A DNA stretch of 64,000 nucleotides from Halorussus pelagicus (GCF_004087835.1 NZ_CP035119.1:1798001-1862000), one strand, 5' to 3'; shown: positions 8,674 to 18,094, numbered from the stretch's first letter. The notes: generated by a model not told the origin, from the sequence alone. Translations and numbers: made by a program.

Positions 8674-9558
8674 TTATCCGAGGTCCGCTCGCTTGAACTG
8701 AAGGTAGCCCACTATAATTGGAAGGACGACCCAGCAGGCCAGGATGATGAGTGAAAACCACTCATCGAGGTAGAAGGGCACTTCGCCGCCGATTCGCTCG
8801 GCCAGCGTCGGCCCGACATTGCTTCCACCGCTCGTCGCACCCTGTCCCTGCGAGACGTTCACGCGAGTCGCATTGTTCGACAGAAACAGGTTTGCGGCGC
8901 TCTTGAATGCGTTCGTCGGACTCAGTCGTTTGACGAGGACGAACCACGCGGGAACAGTCGTTCCCGGAAGGTCTCCGAAGGTGACGACGAAGTAGATTCC
9001 CTGCGCGATGATGTTCCACAGCAACTCGAAGACGAAGAACACGCCAACCGCCATCGACATCGCGCGGTTCCGATTCCCGGATGCGGCAGAAATAGCCACC
9101 GCGATTCCGACGATGGCGATTCCGAGTACGACCGTGAGAACCGCGAGTAAGGCGTACGGACCGAGCGGTAACGCCCCGTAAACCGCAAATCCGACGACGG
9201 ACGTAACGAGATAACTGATGAGAATCGCAACGCTAACCACCACCGCCCGACCGAGGTACTTGCCGACCACCACATCGCGGCGAGTGTACGGAAGGCCTAG
9301 TAGCATCCGAATGCTTCCGGTGTCGCGTTCGCCCGCGATAGCGAGATAGCCAGTCACGAGCGCAGTGATTGTAACGAACGTGGCGACCGGTGCGAGCATG
9401 TACTGTGGCAGAGTCGCTGGGTCTACGTCGTTGAGGGCGACGCTCGGGAGGAAGACCGCTGCCGATGTGACGACGGTCAGAATTGCGGTTGCGACCCATA
9501 ACCCTCGAGAGCGCATCGAATCAGTAAACTCCTTCCACGCGAGGAGTTGGACGCTCAT
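8674..9558 (-). CDS. ABC-2 type permease
   Basis: A 294-residue membrane protein with about six helices and a large external loop (about residues 195-255), the fold of the ABC-2/NosY-type permeases that work with a separate ATPase. The segment AIAGERDTGSIRMLLGLPYTRRDVVVGKYLG (split about residues 73-103) is the diagnostic cytoplasmic loop that contacts the ATPase. Its start overlaps the end of the ATPase gene by 4 bp (ATGA), so the pair is translationally coupled. The substrate is unknown. Confidence 0.92.
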   Translation of the reverse strand: MSVQLLAWKEFTDSMRSRGLWVATAILTVVTSAAVFLPSVALNDVDPATLPQYMLAPVATFVTITALVTGYLAIAGERDTGSIRMLLGLPYTRRDVVVGKYLGRAVVVSVAILISYLVTSVVGFAVYGALPLGPYALLAVLTVVLGIAIVGIAVAISAASGNRNRAMSMAVGVFFVFELLWNIIAQGIYFVVTFGDLPGTTVPAWFVLVKRLSPTNAFKSAANLFLSNNATRVNVSQGQGATSGGSNVGPTLAERIGGEVPFYLDEWFSLIILACWVVLPIIVGYLQFKRADLG

Positions 9559-10478
9559 GCTTCGACCACCTCTTGACCGTCGTCCTCGGTGTAACTCTCG
9601 AACAGTTCCTCCAGCGAAGCCTCGTCTACGTCGATGTTTTGCAACGTCACGCCGGTGGACTGAACGGCGTCGATGGCTTCGCTCTTCGTCTCGTCAGCGT
9701 CACAGGTGACGATAATTTGATTCCCGTCAACCTCAACGTTGGAGACTCCCGTGATGCCCCGGAGCGAGTCGAGAGACGGTAGCTCATCAACCGTCAGTGC
9801 TACCCGTGAACCGCTACCGAGCGTCTCTCGGAGACTGTCGATACTGTCCTGTGCGACGAGAGAGCCGCTTTTCATGATACCGACGCGGTCGCACACCGCC
9901 TCGACTTGACTCAGAACGTGACTGGAGAAAAAGACGGTTGCACCGCGCTCCTGTTCTTCGTTGATAATTTCTCGCATCCGACTCACGCCGTGAGGGTCGA
10001 GTCCCGACGACGGTTCGTCGAAGATGAGCAGATCCGGCGAGTCGACGAGTGCGATGGCGAGTGACAGTCGCTGTGCCATTCCCTTCGAAAAACCACCAGC
10101 CTTGCGATCTTTCGCATCCTCCAGCCCGACCCGATCTAACAGTTCATCGACCGAGTCGTTGGCGTCCTTCGATGCGACTGCAAATTTGACGTGTTCGCGT
10201 GCGGTGAGACGGTCGTACAGACTGCCGTTGTCGGGGAGAATGCCGATTCGCTCTCGAATCTCGCGGGTCTCTCGCTGACTGTCGTACCCGAGTACGTTTA
10301 CCTCGCCTGAGGTGGCGTGAATGTAGTCCAGCATGAGGTTGATAGTTGTCGACTTTCCGGCCCCGTTCGGTCCGAGAAAGCCGAATATTTCGCCGTGCTC
10401 GACCGTCAAGTCGAGATCGTCCACGGCGACGATGTCTCCGTATCGTTTGGTCAAACCGACTGTTTCGATTGCAGGCAT
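9555..10478 (-). CDS. ABC transporter ATPase, ABC-2 system
   Basis: A 307-residue ATPase with Walker A GPNGAGKST near residue 40, a signature region GGFSKGMAQRL near 130 and Walker B LLIFDEPSSGLDP near 150. A C-terminal extension of about 80 residues is typical of DrrA/CcmA-like ATPases partnered with ABC-2 permeases. It is the first gene of a two-gene minus-strand operon with the permease. An AT-rich promoter (TTTAAATATA on the minus strand, about 10515-10525) lies upstream. Confidence 0.95.
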   Translation of the reverse strand: MPAIETVGLTKRYGDIVAVDDLDLTVEHGEIFGFLGPNGAGKSTTINLMLDYIHATSGEVNVLGYDSQRETREIRERIGILPDNGSLYDRLTAREHVKFAVASKDANDSVDELLDRVGLEDAKDRKAGGFSKGMAQRLSLAIALVDSPDLLIFDEPSSGLDPHGVSRMREIINEEQERGATVFFSSHVLSQVEAVCDRVGIMKSGSLVAQDSIDSLRETLGSGSRVALTVDELPSLDSLRGITGVSNVEVDGNQIIVTCDADETKSEAIDAVQSTGVTLQNIDVDEASLEELFESYTEDDGQEVVEA

Positions 10479-10624
10479 TGGTGAATAAGTACCGTTTGTA
10501 TCTACTATACTCTATGTTATATTTAAACGTACTCGTATAGGTCCGACGACTATTAGCTGTGATTGGGGGAGTTGTGCATCGACTCCTCACTTGAGGTCGG
10601 AGCAAAGGACCAACAACGTCTCGT

Positions 10625-11503
10625 TCAACTGGTCTCCGGGGCGCTCAGTCCGATGCGCTCGTTAACTCCGAACAGGATCGCGGCGCACATGACTAACAAG
10701 AACACGAGGGTGAGTGGTGTGTTGGTCAGGCTGACGGTGGTCCCGAGTGGTCCGGGTTCAGAGAGGACAAGGCGGAGCAACGCGGAGTCGGGGGTACCGT
10801 TCGGTCCAGTGGCCCGGACGATACGAGCGCCGAGGAAGAAGTTCCAGCCAGCGTGAACGGCGACAGCGTTCCAGAGGTTCCGAGTCCGATAGACGATCAA
10901 GCCGAATAGAACCCCGCCGACTACCGTACGACTGACAACTAACCACAGCTCAATCTGTGAGTCGGCTCGGCCCGTGTGTAGAACGCTGAAGACTAGTGCT
11001 GGCGCGATAATCGCCACGGCAGCGTTCCAGCGATCTTCGAGCAGTCGGAACAGTATTCCTCTGAAAACGAACTCCTCCAGTATCCCCGTAAACAGTCCGA
11101 TACCGATGCTTCCGACGAGCCAGAGAAGGACCGTCGAGAGGTCAGTATTAGTTTCGATTATCTCCCCGCTCTGTACGAGGAAATTCCCACCAGTCGCAAT
11201 CGCAGGCAGAGCGATGCCGATTCCGACCCACCAGAGAGTCGAGCGGTTCGGATCGCTGAACGTAAACCAACGAAGCGAACGGCGCATGACGACTCGCGCG
11301 TATATCCCGACGCCGAGGAACGTGGCGACGAGTCCGAGAATCGAATACTGTAACACGTCGGGAACTGGTGCCGAAACGAGGTCCGACAGTTGGTCCGTGG
11401 CGACGATAATGAGAAGCAAACAGATGATCGCACCGAGTGCCATCGGGACGACTTTCCAGATCGGAAGGTCGCCCAACCCCTGATCGTTGCGTGTCTCGAA
11501 CAT
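10625..11503 (-). CDS. CPBP family intramembrane metalloprotease
   Basis: A 292-residue protein with about eight membrane helices. It carries the EExxxR motif of the CPBP (CAAX protease/Abi) family in LEEFVFRG and the second conserved His motif in FSVLHTG about 40 residues later. Family members are glutamate-type intramembrane proteases; in prokaryotes some give self-immunity to peptides. The gene is on the same strand as the ABC-2 pair but is separated by about 145 bases with its own spacing, so co-function is only possible, not shown. Confidence 0.9.
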   Translation of the reverse strand: MFETRNDQGLGDLPIWKVVPMALGAIICLLLIIVATDQLSDLVSAPVPDVLQYSILGLVATFLGVGIYARVVMRRSLRWFTFSDPNRSTLWWVGIGIALPAIATGGNFLVQSGEIIETNTDLSTVLLWLVGSIGIGLFTGILEEFVFRGILFRLLEDRWNAAVAIIAPALVFSVLHTGRADSQIELWLVVSRTVVGGVLFGLIVYRTRNLWNAVAVHAGWNFFLGARIVRATGPNGTPDSALLRLVLSEPGPLGTTVSLTNTPLTLVFLLVMCAAILFGVNERIGLSAPETS

Positions 11504-11680
11504 CCTAAGAAATGTTATATTTTGTGCTTAATTATATTTTACTATTTAATTTAGAAATAGGATTATACTTGCCATCGCGCCGTTGGCTCGTTTCGACGCG
11601 ATTCAGAAGTCAGCAGACCTATATTTGCCTGCGAGTAACGCCACTGCCATGCACTGGCGCGCTAGCTACGGAGTGGTTCG

Positions 11681-12253
11681 GTGAGTCGGCGGGCGCTGGC
11701 CGCCGTGGTCGTCGTCCTCGCGTTGGCGGGCGCTGGCGTCGTGTTCGCCGGAGGAATCGACTTCGGCGACGCGTTCAACGCTCCCGCGGACGAACGGACC
11801 GCGACCGGCGCGACTACCGCGAGCGAGGTGACGAGCGGCGCGGCGAGGCAGACAACTGCGGCCGACTCCGCGACCGAATCGACCGACGAAACCGACGAGA
11901 CCCCTACGACGACTATGACCAACTCGGAGTACGCATTCGAAATCGAGAGCATCGAATCGTGTGGCAACACCTGTCGAGACGTGACGGCGCGACTGACCAA
12001 TTCCGGCGGCGAGACGCGCGAGGACGTGACGGTCACGACGGCGATGCTCGCCGACGGCGAGGTGCTGTGGTCGGGCAACGAGACGGTCGGCACGCTCGAA
12101 CCGGGCGAGTCACACGTCTCCACGGAGCGCATCGAGGTCGGCTTCTCCGGCGGCCTGCAAATCAGCGCCAACGACGGCTACGTCGCCATCGTGGCCGTGG
12201 TCGAGTCCGCCGACGGAACGTCGCGCTTCGCCGAACGCCGGAAGGTCACTTAG
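11681..12253 (+). CDS. Secreted hypothetical protein
   Basis: A 190-residue protein that starts at GTG 11681, because an in-frame TAG lies 16 bases before it. The N-terminus MSRRALAAVVVVLALAGAGVVFAGG is a signal peptide or anchor. A Thr/Ser/Ala-rich linker (about 36-80) is followed by a beta-rich domain (about 85-190) with a paired CGNTC motif and wording typical of FxLYD/CARDB-like domains (LTNSGGETREDVTV, GTLEPGESHV). It is probably a surface-anchored protein. It ends over the tail of a decayed zinc-ribbon frame on the other strand. Confidence 0.8.
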   Translation: MSRRALAAVVVVLALAGAGVVFAGGIDFGDAFNAPADERTATGATTASEVTSGAARQTTAADSATESTDETDETPTTTMTNSEYAFEIESIESCGNTCRDVTARLTNSGGETREDVTVTTAMLADGEVLWSGNETVGTLEPGESHVSTERIEVGFSGGLQISANDGYVAIVAVVESADGTSRFAERRKVT

Positions 12254-12381
12254 AAGTCTTTGAGCGTAGCCCCGAAATCCGAACACTCGTCGTCGGCGAT
12301 AGTCACCTGCGCGTCCCACTCGGGACAGAACTCGAGGTAACAGACCGGGTCACCCAGTCTATCCGTTTCGATAGTGAAGGA
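12250..12381 (-). pseudogene. Decayed zinc-ribbon gene remnant
   Basis: Minus-strand codons read CYLEFCPEWDAQVTIADDEC and then SDFGATLKDF before TAA. This has the shape of a small CPxC...CxxC zinc ribbon, but the second cysteine of each pair is replaced (Trp in CPEW, Phe in CSDF), each by a single base change from TGC. The frame has no ATG, GTG or TTG start before the upstream stop. I infer a broken small zinc-finger gene; a non-zinc descendant with an unusual start is the alternative. Confidence 0.45.
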
Positions 12382-12453
12382 TTAAGCGTTTGTCCCGACT
12401 CCCTCGTGGTGTTTCGAAACGCTTTTCCTTTTCATGTGCCTCGTATCGAATGC

Positions 12454-12527
12454 GCCGCCTTAGCTCAGACTGGGAGAGCACTCGACTGAAGATCGAGCTG
12501 TCCCCGGTTCAAATCCGGGAGGCGGCA
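12454..12527 (+). tRNA. tRNA-Phe (GAA)
   Basis: The acceptor arm GCCGCCT pairs with AGGCGGC and is followed by discriminator A. The anticodon loop CTGAAGA gives GAA. The T arm is CCCCGGTTCAAATCCGGG. The molecule is 74 nt long and has no encoded CCA. Its 3' end is duplicated about 150 bp downstream. Confidence 0.97.
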
Positions 12528-12649
12528 TACTTCTGTGGCCGACAACGTGAGCGAGCGTAGCGGGTGAGCCGTCGGCCGGGACTCTGTATCCTGACCGGTT
12601 TGAATCCTGCCAGAGGCAGCCCGCATAGCGAAGCGAGCAGGAACCGCTG

Positions 12650-12679
12650 GCTCCGGTTCAAATCCGGGGAGGCGGCATC
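12650..12679 (+). repeat. Duplicated 3' end of tRNA-Phe
   Basis: CCGGTTCAAATCCGGGGAGG and the following CGGCAT repeat the T arm and acceptor 3' strand of the tRNA at 12503-12528 with one extra G. A 3'-end tRNA copy in direct orientation is the usual footprint of tRNA-targeted integration. The 120 bases between hold a second T-arm-like stretch (GGTTTGAATCCTGCC, near 12597-12611) and no gene. Confidence 0.7.
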
Positions 12680-12728
12680 TTCCTACGACTGCTCAGGAGT
12701 GATACTCTTCCACACGACGCCGAGACAA

Positions 12729-12737
12729 GCTTTATAC
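12729..12737 (+). promoter_or_regulatory. TATA box of the J-domain/ferredoxin gene
   Basis: GCTTTATAC is centred about 29 bases before ATG 12762, which fits leaderless transcription and supports that ATG over the GTG just before it. Confidence 0.6.
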
Positions 12738-12761
12738 CTCGGATTTCGCTAGCCCAACGTG

Positions 12762-13454
12762 ATGGAGTCCCCGTTCGACGTGTTACTCGTCGATGCCGAT
12801 GCCGACGACGAGGAGATAGAGCAGGCGTACAGGCGGCGGGTGAAAGACGCCCATCCCGATCAAGGCGGTTCGGTCAAGGAGTTTCAGACGGTCCGGCGCG
12901 CGTACGAGAAGATTCAGGCTGGCTACGAGGAGAACGGGAGCGACGCCGGGACCGATTTCGCGGGACCGAAGCGCGACGCCGAACCGGAGCGGGGCGCACA
13001 ACCGGAGAGCGACCCGGAACCCGAGCGGGCGTATTCGGAGGTCGAATATCTCAACTACGACGTGCTGAGCGATTTCGGCTGGCAGACCGACGACGCCGAC
13101 CTCTTCGGGAAGGCGGCCGCCGCGGACTTGGACGAGGTCGATTACGGCGCGTTCGAGGTCCATCCCGGCGAGTCACTGCTCGAAGCGGCCGAGGACCGCG
13201 GTTTCGCGTGGCCGTTCGCCTGCCGCGGCGGGGCCTGCGCCAACTGCGCGATTCTGTTGCTCGACGGCGAACTATCGATGCCGTCCAGCCACGTCCTCCC
13301 CGAGGAGTTGATGGAGCAGGGCTTTCGGTTGTCCTGCAACGGCATGCCCATCACCGACGAGTTGCAGGTCGTCTACAACGTCAAGCACATGCCCGAACTC
13401 GACGAGTTGCTGTTGCCGCCCCAACCGTTCGAGAACGCGTATCCCGACAAGTGA
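12762..13454 (+). CDS. J domain fused to 2Fe-2S ferredoxin
   Basis: A 230-residue protein in three parts. Residues 1-55 form a DnaJ-type J domain with the HPD motif at 31-33. An acidic linker spans roughly 56-115. A plant-type [2Fe-2S] ferredoxin domain covers about 125-225, with CRGGACANC (C-x4-C-x2-C) and a fourth cysteine in LSCNGMP. Haloarchaea are known to carry such fusions. The ferredoxin probably carries electrons, while the J domain suggests docking to a DnaK-type chaperone or a structural role. GTG at 12759 directly precedes the chosen ATG and is the alternative start. Confidence 0.93.
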   Translation: MESPFDVLLVDADADDEEIEQAYRRRVKDAHPDQGGSVKEFQTVRRAYEKIQAGYEENGSDAGTDFAGPKRDAEPERGAQPESDPEPERAYSEVEYLNYDVLSDFGWQTDDADLFGKAAAADLDEVDYGAFEVHPGESLLEAAEDRGFAWPFACRGGACANCAILLLDGELSMPSSHVLPEELMEQGFRLSCNGMPITDELQVVYNVKHMPELDELLLPPQPFENAYPDK

Positions 13455-13571
13455 CGGGGTCCCGGAGACAGGACCTCTCACCGGAGTTGTCCCGTGTGTT
13501 CGGTTCACAGCACCCGTGATACCGCTTCTCTCGGAAGTCTTATCCGTTGGGCGACCCTCTCTATAGTTGCA

Positions 13572-13766
13572 ATGGCGAAAGGAACGGTTGATTTCTTCAA
13601 CGACACAGGCGGTTACGGGTTTATCGACACTGAGGACGAGGACGAGGACGTTTTCTTCCACATGGAGGACGTTGGCGGTCCTGACCTCGAAGAGGGAACG
13701 GAAATCGAATTCGACATCGAGCAGGCTGACAAGGGTCCGCGAGCGACCAACGTCCAGCGACTGTAA
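13572..13766 (+). CDS. cspA: Cold-shock domain protein
   Basis: A 64-residue single-domain nucleic-acid-binding protein, the typical length for CspA. The RNA-binding motifs are KGTVDFFNDTGGYGFI (RNP1-like) and DVFFHMEDV (RNP2-like). I choose ATG 13572 because it gives the canonical MAKGTVDFF start. A TATA-like AGTCTTATCC lies about 32 bases upstream, so the mRNA is probably leaderless. Proteins of this family melt RNA structure and are commonly multi-copy in haloarchaea. Confidence 0.96.
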   Translation: MAKGTVDFFNDTGGYGFIDTEDEDEDVFFHMEDVGGPDLEEGTEIEFDIEQADKGPRATNVQRL

Positions 13767-13874
13767 TTCGGTTCGAGTTTTCCGATACCACAATTACTTC
13801 ATTTTTCAGACGCCGAGTGACGGCGCTACCGGTCGGTCCGACTGACACTCCGAAAGCGATAGCGTAGGCGTTCG

Positions 13875-14723
13875 CTACTCGCCCAGTCGCGCCATCTCGT
13901 CGTCGGAGAGTTCGACGGCAGACGCCGCGACGTTCTGCTCCAGATGGTCCACGCTGGAGGTGCCCGGAATCGGAATCGTCACCGGCGAGTGCTGAAGAAG
14001 CCACGCGAGCGCGACCTGTCGCGGGGTCGCGTCGTGGTTCCGTGCAACGTCCTCCAGCACGGACTGCTTCTCACCCAACTCGCCGCCGCCGATTGGGAAG
14101 TACGAAATGAAGCCGATTCCGGCGTCCTCGCAGGTCTCTAGTACGTCCTCGTGCTCGCGGTTGCCGACGTTGTACTCGTTCTGAACCGTCGCTATATCGA
14201 CCATCTCGCGGGCTTGGTCCAACTGCTCGACCGAGACGTTGCTCAGGCCGACGTGGTCCACGAGTCCGTCGTCTTTGAGTTCCGCGAACGTGTTCACGGC
14301 GTCCTCGAACGAGCAGTCCACGTCGGGCGTGTGCAACTGATAGAGGTCGATGCTCTCGACGCCAAGCCTGTCGAGGCTACAGAGGACCTGATTCCGGAAG
14401 AAATCGGGGTCGCCGTGGGGTATCCAGTCGCCCGAGCGGTTGCGCAGGAGTCCGGCCTTGGTCCCGACGACGGCGTCGTCGGCGTCGATGGCTTCCCGGA
14501 CGATGCGCTCGCTGACTCCCGGTCCGTAGGAGTCGGCGGTGTCCACGAAATCGACGTTCATCTCGACTGCGCGCCGGAGAACGTCGCGGGCCTCGGCCTC
14601 GTCGTCGGGCCGACCGATGATGTCCTCGCCGGTCAGTCGCATCGCGCCGAACGCGAGACGGTGGATAGTTAGTTCGCCGCCGATGTCGAACGTGTCGCTC
14701 TGGTTCTCGCTGACTTCGACCAT
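13875..14723 (-). CDS. Aldo/keto reductase
   Basis: A 282-residue NAD(P)H-dependent oxidoreductase with the AKR barrel. The catalytic tetrad is visible in order: Asp and Tyr in VDTADSYGPG, Lys in VGTKAGL and His in YQLHTPD. The C-terminal cofactor segment is TIPIPGTSSVDHLEQN. The substrate cannot be predicted. The gene stands alone and is convergent with cspA. Confidence 0.93.
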   Translation of the reverse strand: MVEVSENQSDTFDIGGELTIHRLAFGAMRLTGEDIIGRPDDEAEARDVLRRAVEMNVDFVDTADSYGPGVSERIVREAIDADDAVVGTKAGLLRNRSGDWIPHGDPDFFRNQVLCSLDRLGVESIDLYQLHTPDVDCSFEDAVNTFAELKDDGLVDHVGLSNVSVEQLDQAREMVDIATVQNEYNVGNREHEDVLETCEDAGIGFISYFPIGGGELGEKQSVLEDVARNHDATPRQVALAWLLQHSPVTIPIPGTSSVDHLEQNVAASAVELSDDEMARLGE

Positions 14724-14889
14724 ACCGACGTGTCTCGCCGCCCGCCATTAGTGGTTCCGGCGGCCGTCGCCGACGGAAAATCTCCCCGCGAACTGCCTGC
14801 CCGGTTCGAACGCTTTGGTCGGCAGGTCTCCGAGTCGCCGGTCGAAGAGAACGGACCGGAAAAGAGATAGACTCCGCGAGCGCGAGATT

Positions 14890-15294
14890 TTACTGCACGT
14901 CGATGTCGGCCGAGTCCTCGGCCTTCTCCAACTTGACTTCGAGAACGCCGTTGTTGTAGGTAGCCGTCGCGGAGTGTTCGTCTACCTGTGCGGGCAGGCG
15001 AACGCGCTCGTCGTACTCGCGGTGGTCGCTCCCGGCGCTGATGGTCAGCACCTCGCCGTCGCACTTGAGATCGATGTCCTGTTTCTCGACGCCGGGGAGG
15101 TCAGCGATGACTCGAATTACGTCCTCGCTCTCGTGGATGTCTACGTGGGTCTCGGTTCCGAACCCGGTCTGGTCGCCAGCGTTGCCGCCGCGCTCGACGT
15201 GCATGTCGAAGTCCTCGCCCATCATCTCGTTCATCATGCGCTCTATCTCGCGGAAAAGGTCGTCGAAGGGGTCGTCGCGGTCGTCTCTTCGCAT
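14890..15294 (-). CDS. hsp20: Hsp20/alpha-crystallin small heat-shock protein
   Basis: A 134-residue ATP-independent holding chaperone. An acidic N-terminal arm rich in Met (about 1-45) precedes the alpha-crystallin domain (about 48-125), with IRVIADLPGVEKQDIDLKC and the GVLEVKL motif. ATG 15294 gives MRRDDRDDPFDDLF, the usual N-terminus; the 45 codons upstream are basic and rejected. A canonical C-terminal I-x-I is present as IDV only, so oligomer contacts may differ. Confidence 0.93.
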   Translation of the reverse strand: MRRDDRDDPFDDLFREIERMMNEMMGEDFDMHVERGGNAGDQTGFGTETHVDIHESEDVIRVIADLPGVEKQDIDLKCDGEVLTISAGSDHREYDERVRLPAQVDEHSATATYNNGVLEVKLEKAEDSADIDVQ

Positions 15295-15516
15295 GTCCGC
15301 GAGTAAGAGGTATGCAAGCAAAAGCCTTTGGCACCACCGGATTATCGCTGGCTTCCGGACAGCGACATCGGAGACCGTATCTGTGTTATGGGTGGGAACG
15401 ACCGACGGAGGCATTACGGTGTCCATCACGCAGTAACGCGATTCGTCCCGTATCGTTCCCGCTGCCCAACAGGTCCGTTTTTCAACTACCAGCGCGGTGT
15501 CGTGACGCGGCGTCCG

Positions 15517-16530
15517 TCAGATACCCATTCCGAGCGCCTCGTTGGTCTTGTGGATGCTCTCCTCGGCGTCGGCGGCGTTCGTGACCGCGCGGATGGCGTC
15601 CACGTTTTCGGGCACCACGTCGCTCTCTTGGTGGATGGCTTGGAAGAGATAGAGGTCGTCGCCCTCCATCGTGACTGATTCGCCCCAGAGACAGTTCTCC
15701 CAGATATCCCCGCGCGGGCGACCAACGTCTTGGGCGTACTCCTTCAGCTTGCCCGCGCCGTCGATGTCGAAGTGCTCGGGGATGACGAAGATGCGCGACT
15801 CGTCTTCGAGGAGTTCGCGCACCTCCTCGGCGTCGGGTTCGGCGTCGAGCGTGACGTTGACGCTGTGCATGTGCATCAGCGTCGCGGGCACCTTCAGTCC
15901 GAGCGTGTCGATGTCGAGGTCCGGGAAGATGGTGTTCACGTCCGGCCCGTGGTGAGAGGGGAGCGTGACCGGGTCCGGCGTGATGTCGTTGATGGGGCCG
16001 CGGTCGGTCTGGGCGGGGTCGCCCCCGCGCCGGACCAGCGTGGTGCGGACTTTCTCGACGCCGTACTCCTCGCGGAGGGGCGCGACGAGGCGCGAGAGAC
16101 CGGTCGTGTTACACGAGACGACGCGAACGTGGTCGGCGTCGTTGGCGTCCGAGAAGTTCGAGCGAGCGTTGAAACTCGTGTCCACGAAGTCGGCGGACTC
16201 GCCGCCCTGATACAGCGCGGGCGTGTCGTACTCGTCGTACAACTCGGCGTTCTGTTCGCCGATGCCGGAGGGACAGGCGTCCACCACCACGTCGCTCGCC
16301 TCGACCAGTTCTTCGACCATCCCGGCGAGTTCGACGCCCGCCTCGTCGAACAACTCGACGCGCTCTTCGACGGCGGCGTACAGAGGGAACCCCTTCTCGA
16401 TGGCCTGCTCGGCCTCGAAGTTGGGTCGCGTCTTGGCGACGCCGACGACCTCCATGTCCGGTTGCGCGCGGACCGCGTCCGCGACTCGCTTGCCGATGGT
16501 CCCGTATCCGTTGACTCCGACCCGTAGCAT
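15517..16530 (-). CDS. gapB: Archaeal type II glyceraldehyde-3-phosphate dehydrogenase
   Basis: A 337-residue enzyme of the archaeal GAPDH class that interconverts glyceraldehyde-3-phosphate and 1,3-bisphosphoglycerate. The N-terminal Rossmann motif is [13 protein letters not shown]. The catalytic Cys is in VVSCNTTG near residue 140. The motif [13 protein letters not shown] is typical of archaeal rather than bacterial-type GAPDH. Haloarchaea commonly hold both types, the archaeal one being linked to gluconeogenesis. I start at MLRVGVNG because the sequence before it is not homologous in character. The start faces the divergent aminopeptidase gene. Confidence 0.95.
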   Translation of the reverse strand: MLRVGVNGYGTIGKRVADAVRAQPDMEVVGVAKTRPNFEAEQAIEKGFPLYAAVEERVELFDEAGVELAGMVEELVEASDVVVDACPSGIGEQNAELYDEYDTPALYQGGESADFVDTSFNARSNFSDANDADHVRVVSCNTTGLSRLVAPLREEYGVEKVRTTLVRRGGDPAQTDRGPINDITPDPVTLPSHHGPDVNTIFPDLDIDTLGLKVPATLMHMHSVNVTLDAEPDAEEVRELLEDESRIFVIPEHFDIDGAGKLKEYAQDVGRPRGDIWENCLWGESVTMEGDDLYLFQAIHQESDVVPENVDAIRAVTNAADAEESIHKTNEALGMGI

Positions 16531-16797
16531 GTACTCGCAGTTCCAACGCCGACGCGCATAATGGTTTCGAGGAACGCCGCCGAGAACACAACTACGAGTC
16601 GAGTAAGTTCTGTACTCGTCTCTCCGGCGGTCTCGGTGCGCGGGCGGTTTCCGGAGAATCGGAACTCGTTGGAGTTTCCACTTGCCTCCTCTCGCTTCGC
16701 TCCCGAAGACACCGGAAGACGAACCGCTTCTTCCGAGCCTTCGGTCACTTCGTTCCCGAAGACAAGACCTAACCTGTCGCCGACCTTTCTGGCGAGC

Positions 16798-17742
16798 ATG
16801 AGCCTTCGAGACGCGGCCGAGACCGCCATCACCCAGTGTCTCGCCCTCGACGAGACCGAATCCTGTTGCATCGTCACCGACGACAAGCGCGAACCCATCG
16901 GCGAGGCGCTCTACGAGGTGGCCAGCGAGGTCACCGACGACGCGACCATCGTCCGGTTCCCGCCGGGAGCCTCCCACGGCGCGGAGCCGCCCGAACCCGT
17001 CTCGGCCGCGATGGCCGAAAGCGACGTGTTCCTCGCGCCGACGACCAAGAGCCTGAGCCACACCCGCGCCCGCGGCGACGCCAACGAGGCCGGAGCGCGC
17101 GGTGCCACGCTCCCCGGCATCACCGAGGAGGTCTTCACGACGGGTCTCGACGCGGACTACGAGACCATCGCCGACCACTGCGAGGACGTGCTGGCGCAGG
17201 TCGAGGACGCCGACGAGATTCGCGTCACCTCACCGGAAGGCACCGACATCACCTTCGAGCCGGGAAGCCGCGAGTGGCACGACGACACCGGCATCGTCCA
17301 CGACGCGGGGGACTTCTCGAACCTCCCGGCTGGCGAGGTGTTCGTCAGCCCCGAGACGGCCGACGGCACCTACGTCGTGGACGGGACGATGATGCCCCAC
17401 GGCCTGCTTGAAGAGGGCCAGACCCTCGAATTCGACGTGGAGGACGGACAGGTCACGCGCATCTCCGACGACGAGATTCGCCAGAGCGTCGAGGAGGCCG
17501 CCCAGCAAGTCGGCGACGCCGCCTACAACCTCGCGGAACTCGGTATCGGAACGAACGTCGCGGTGACGGAACTGGTCGGGTCGGTCCTGCTGGACGAGAA
17601 GGCGGGCGGCACGGTCCACATCGCCATCGGAGACGACGCGGGCATCGGCGGCGACACCGAGGCCCCCATCCACTTCGACGGGATTCTGCGCGAACCGACC
17701 GTGTACGCGGACGGCGAAGAGATCGAGCTTCCGCAACCGTAA
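16798..17742 (+). CDS. M29-like aminopeptidase
   Basis: A 314-residue protein resembling the leucyl aminopeptidase/M29 metallopeptidase family, though shorter than the bacterial enzymes of about 410. It holds the family-like segments [41 protein letters not shown] (split) and [12 protein letters not shown] followed by HFDGI, which carry the probable metal ligands (Glu, His, Asp). I start at ATG 16798, which gives [11 protein letters not shown]; the 79 codons upstream are noncoding in character. It is followed 13 bp later by a zinc-finger gene in the same direction. Confidence 0.85.
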   Translation: MSLRDAAETAITQCLALDETESCCIVTDDKREPIGEALYEVASEVTDDATIVRFPPGASHGAEPPEPVSAAMAESDVFLAPTTKSLSHTRARGDANEAGARGATLPGITEEVFTTGLDADYETIADHCEDVLAQVEDADEIRVTSPEGTDITFEPGSREWHDDTGIVHDAGDFSNLPAGEVFVSPETADGTYVVDGTMMPHGLLEEGQTLEFDVEDGQVTRISDDEIRQSVEEAAQQVGDAAYNLAELGIGTNVAVTELVGSVLLDEKAGGTVHIAIGDDAGIGGDTEAPIHFDGILREPTVYADGEEIELPQP

Positions 17743-17755
17743 TCGGTGGACAGCG

Positions 17756-18094
17756 ATGGACCGAGAAATTCACGAACAGCCAGTCCTCGGCGTCGAAGTC
17801 GGCCCGGAAACGCGGTGCGCCCACTACGACACCGACCGCGACGTGGTCGCCCTGCGGTTCGCCTGCTGTGAGGCGTACTTCCCCTGTTTTCGGTGTCACG
17901 ACGCCGAGACGGACCACGAGACCGAGCGCCTGTCGGTCGAAAGTGAGCTGTCTGCGGTGCTGTGCGGCGTCTGCGGCGCGGAACTGACGCCGCGCGAGTT
18001 CGTGGATGGAGAGCATCGATGTCCGGACTGCGGGACCGCGTTCAATCCGGGCTGTGCGGACCACTACGAGCGATATTTCGAGTTCGAGAGGTAG
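17756..18094 (+). CDS. CHY-type zinc-finger protein
   Basis: A 112-residue protein with Cys/His pairs spaced as in CHY zinc fingers: CAHYDTDRDVVALRFACC, CFRCH, then CGVCG and CPDCG, ending with FNPGCADHY. The Zn-binding residues seem complete. Family members are small metal-binding proteins of uncertain role, sometimes linked to redox or import. It is likely co-transcribed with the aminopeptidase. Confidence 0.9.
   Translation: MDREIHEQPVLGVEVGPETRCAHYDTDRDVVALRFACCEAYFPCFRCHDAETDHETERLSVESELSAVLCGVCGAELTPREFVDGEHRCPDCGTAFNPGCADHYERYFEFER

Noticed and set aside
8524-8754. 76-codon plus-strand frame
   Set aside because: It overlaps the 3' end of the ABC permease by 81 bases and shows no promoter or haloarchaeal amino acid bias.
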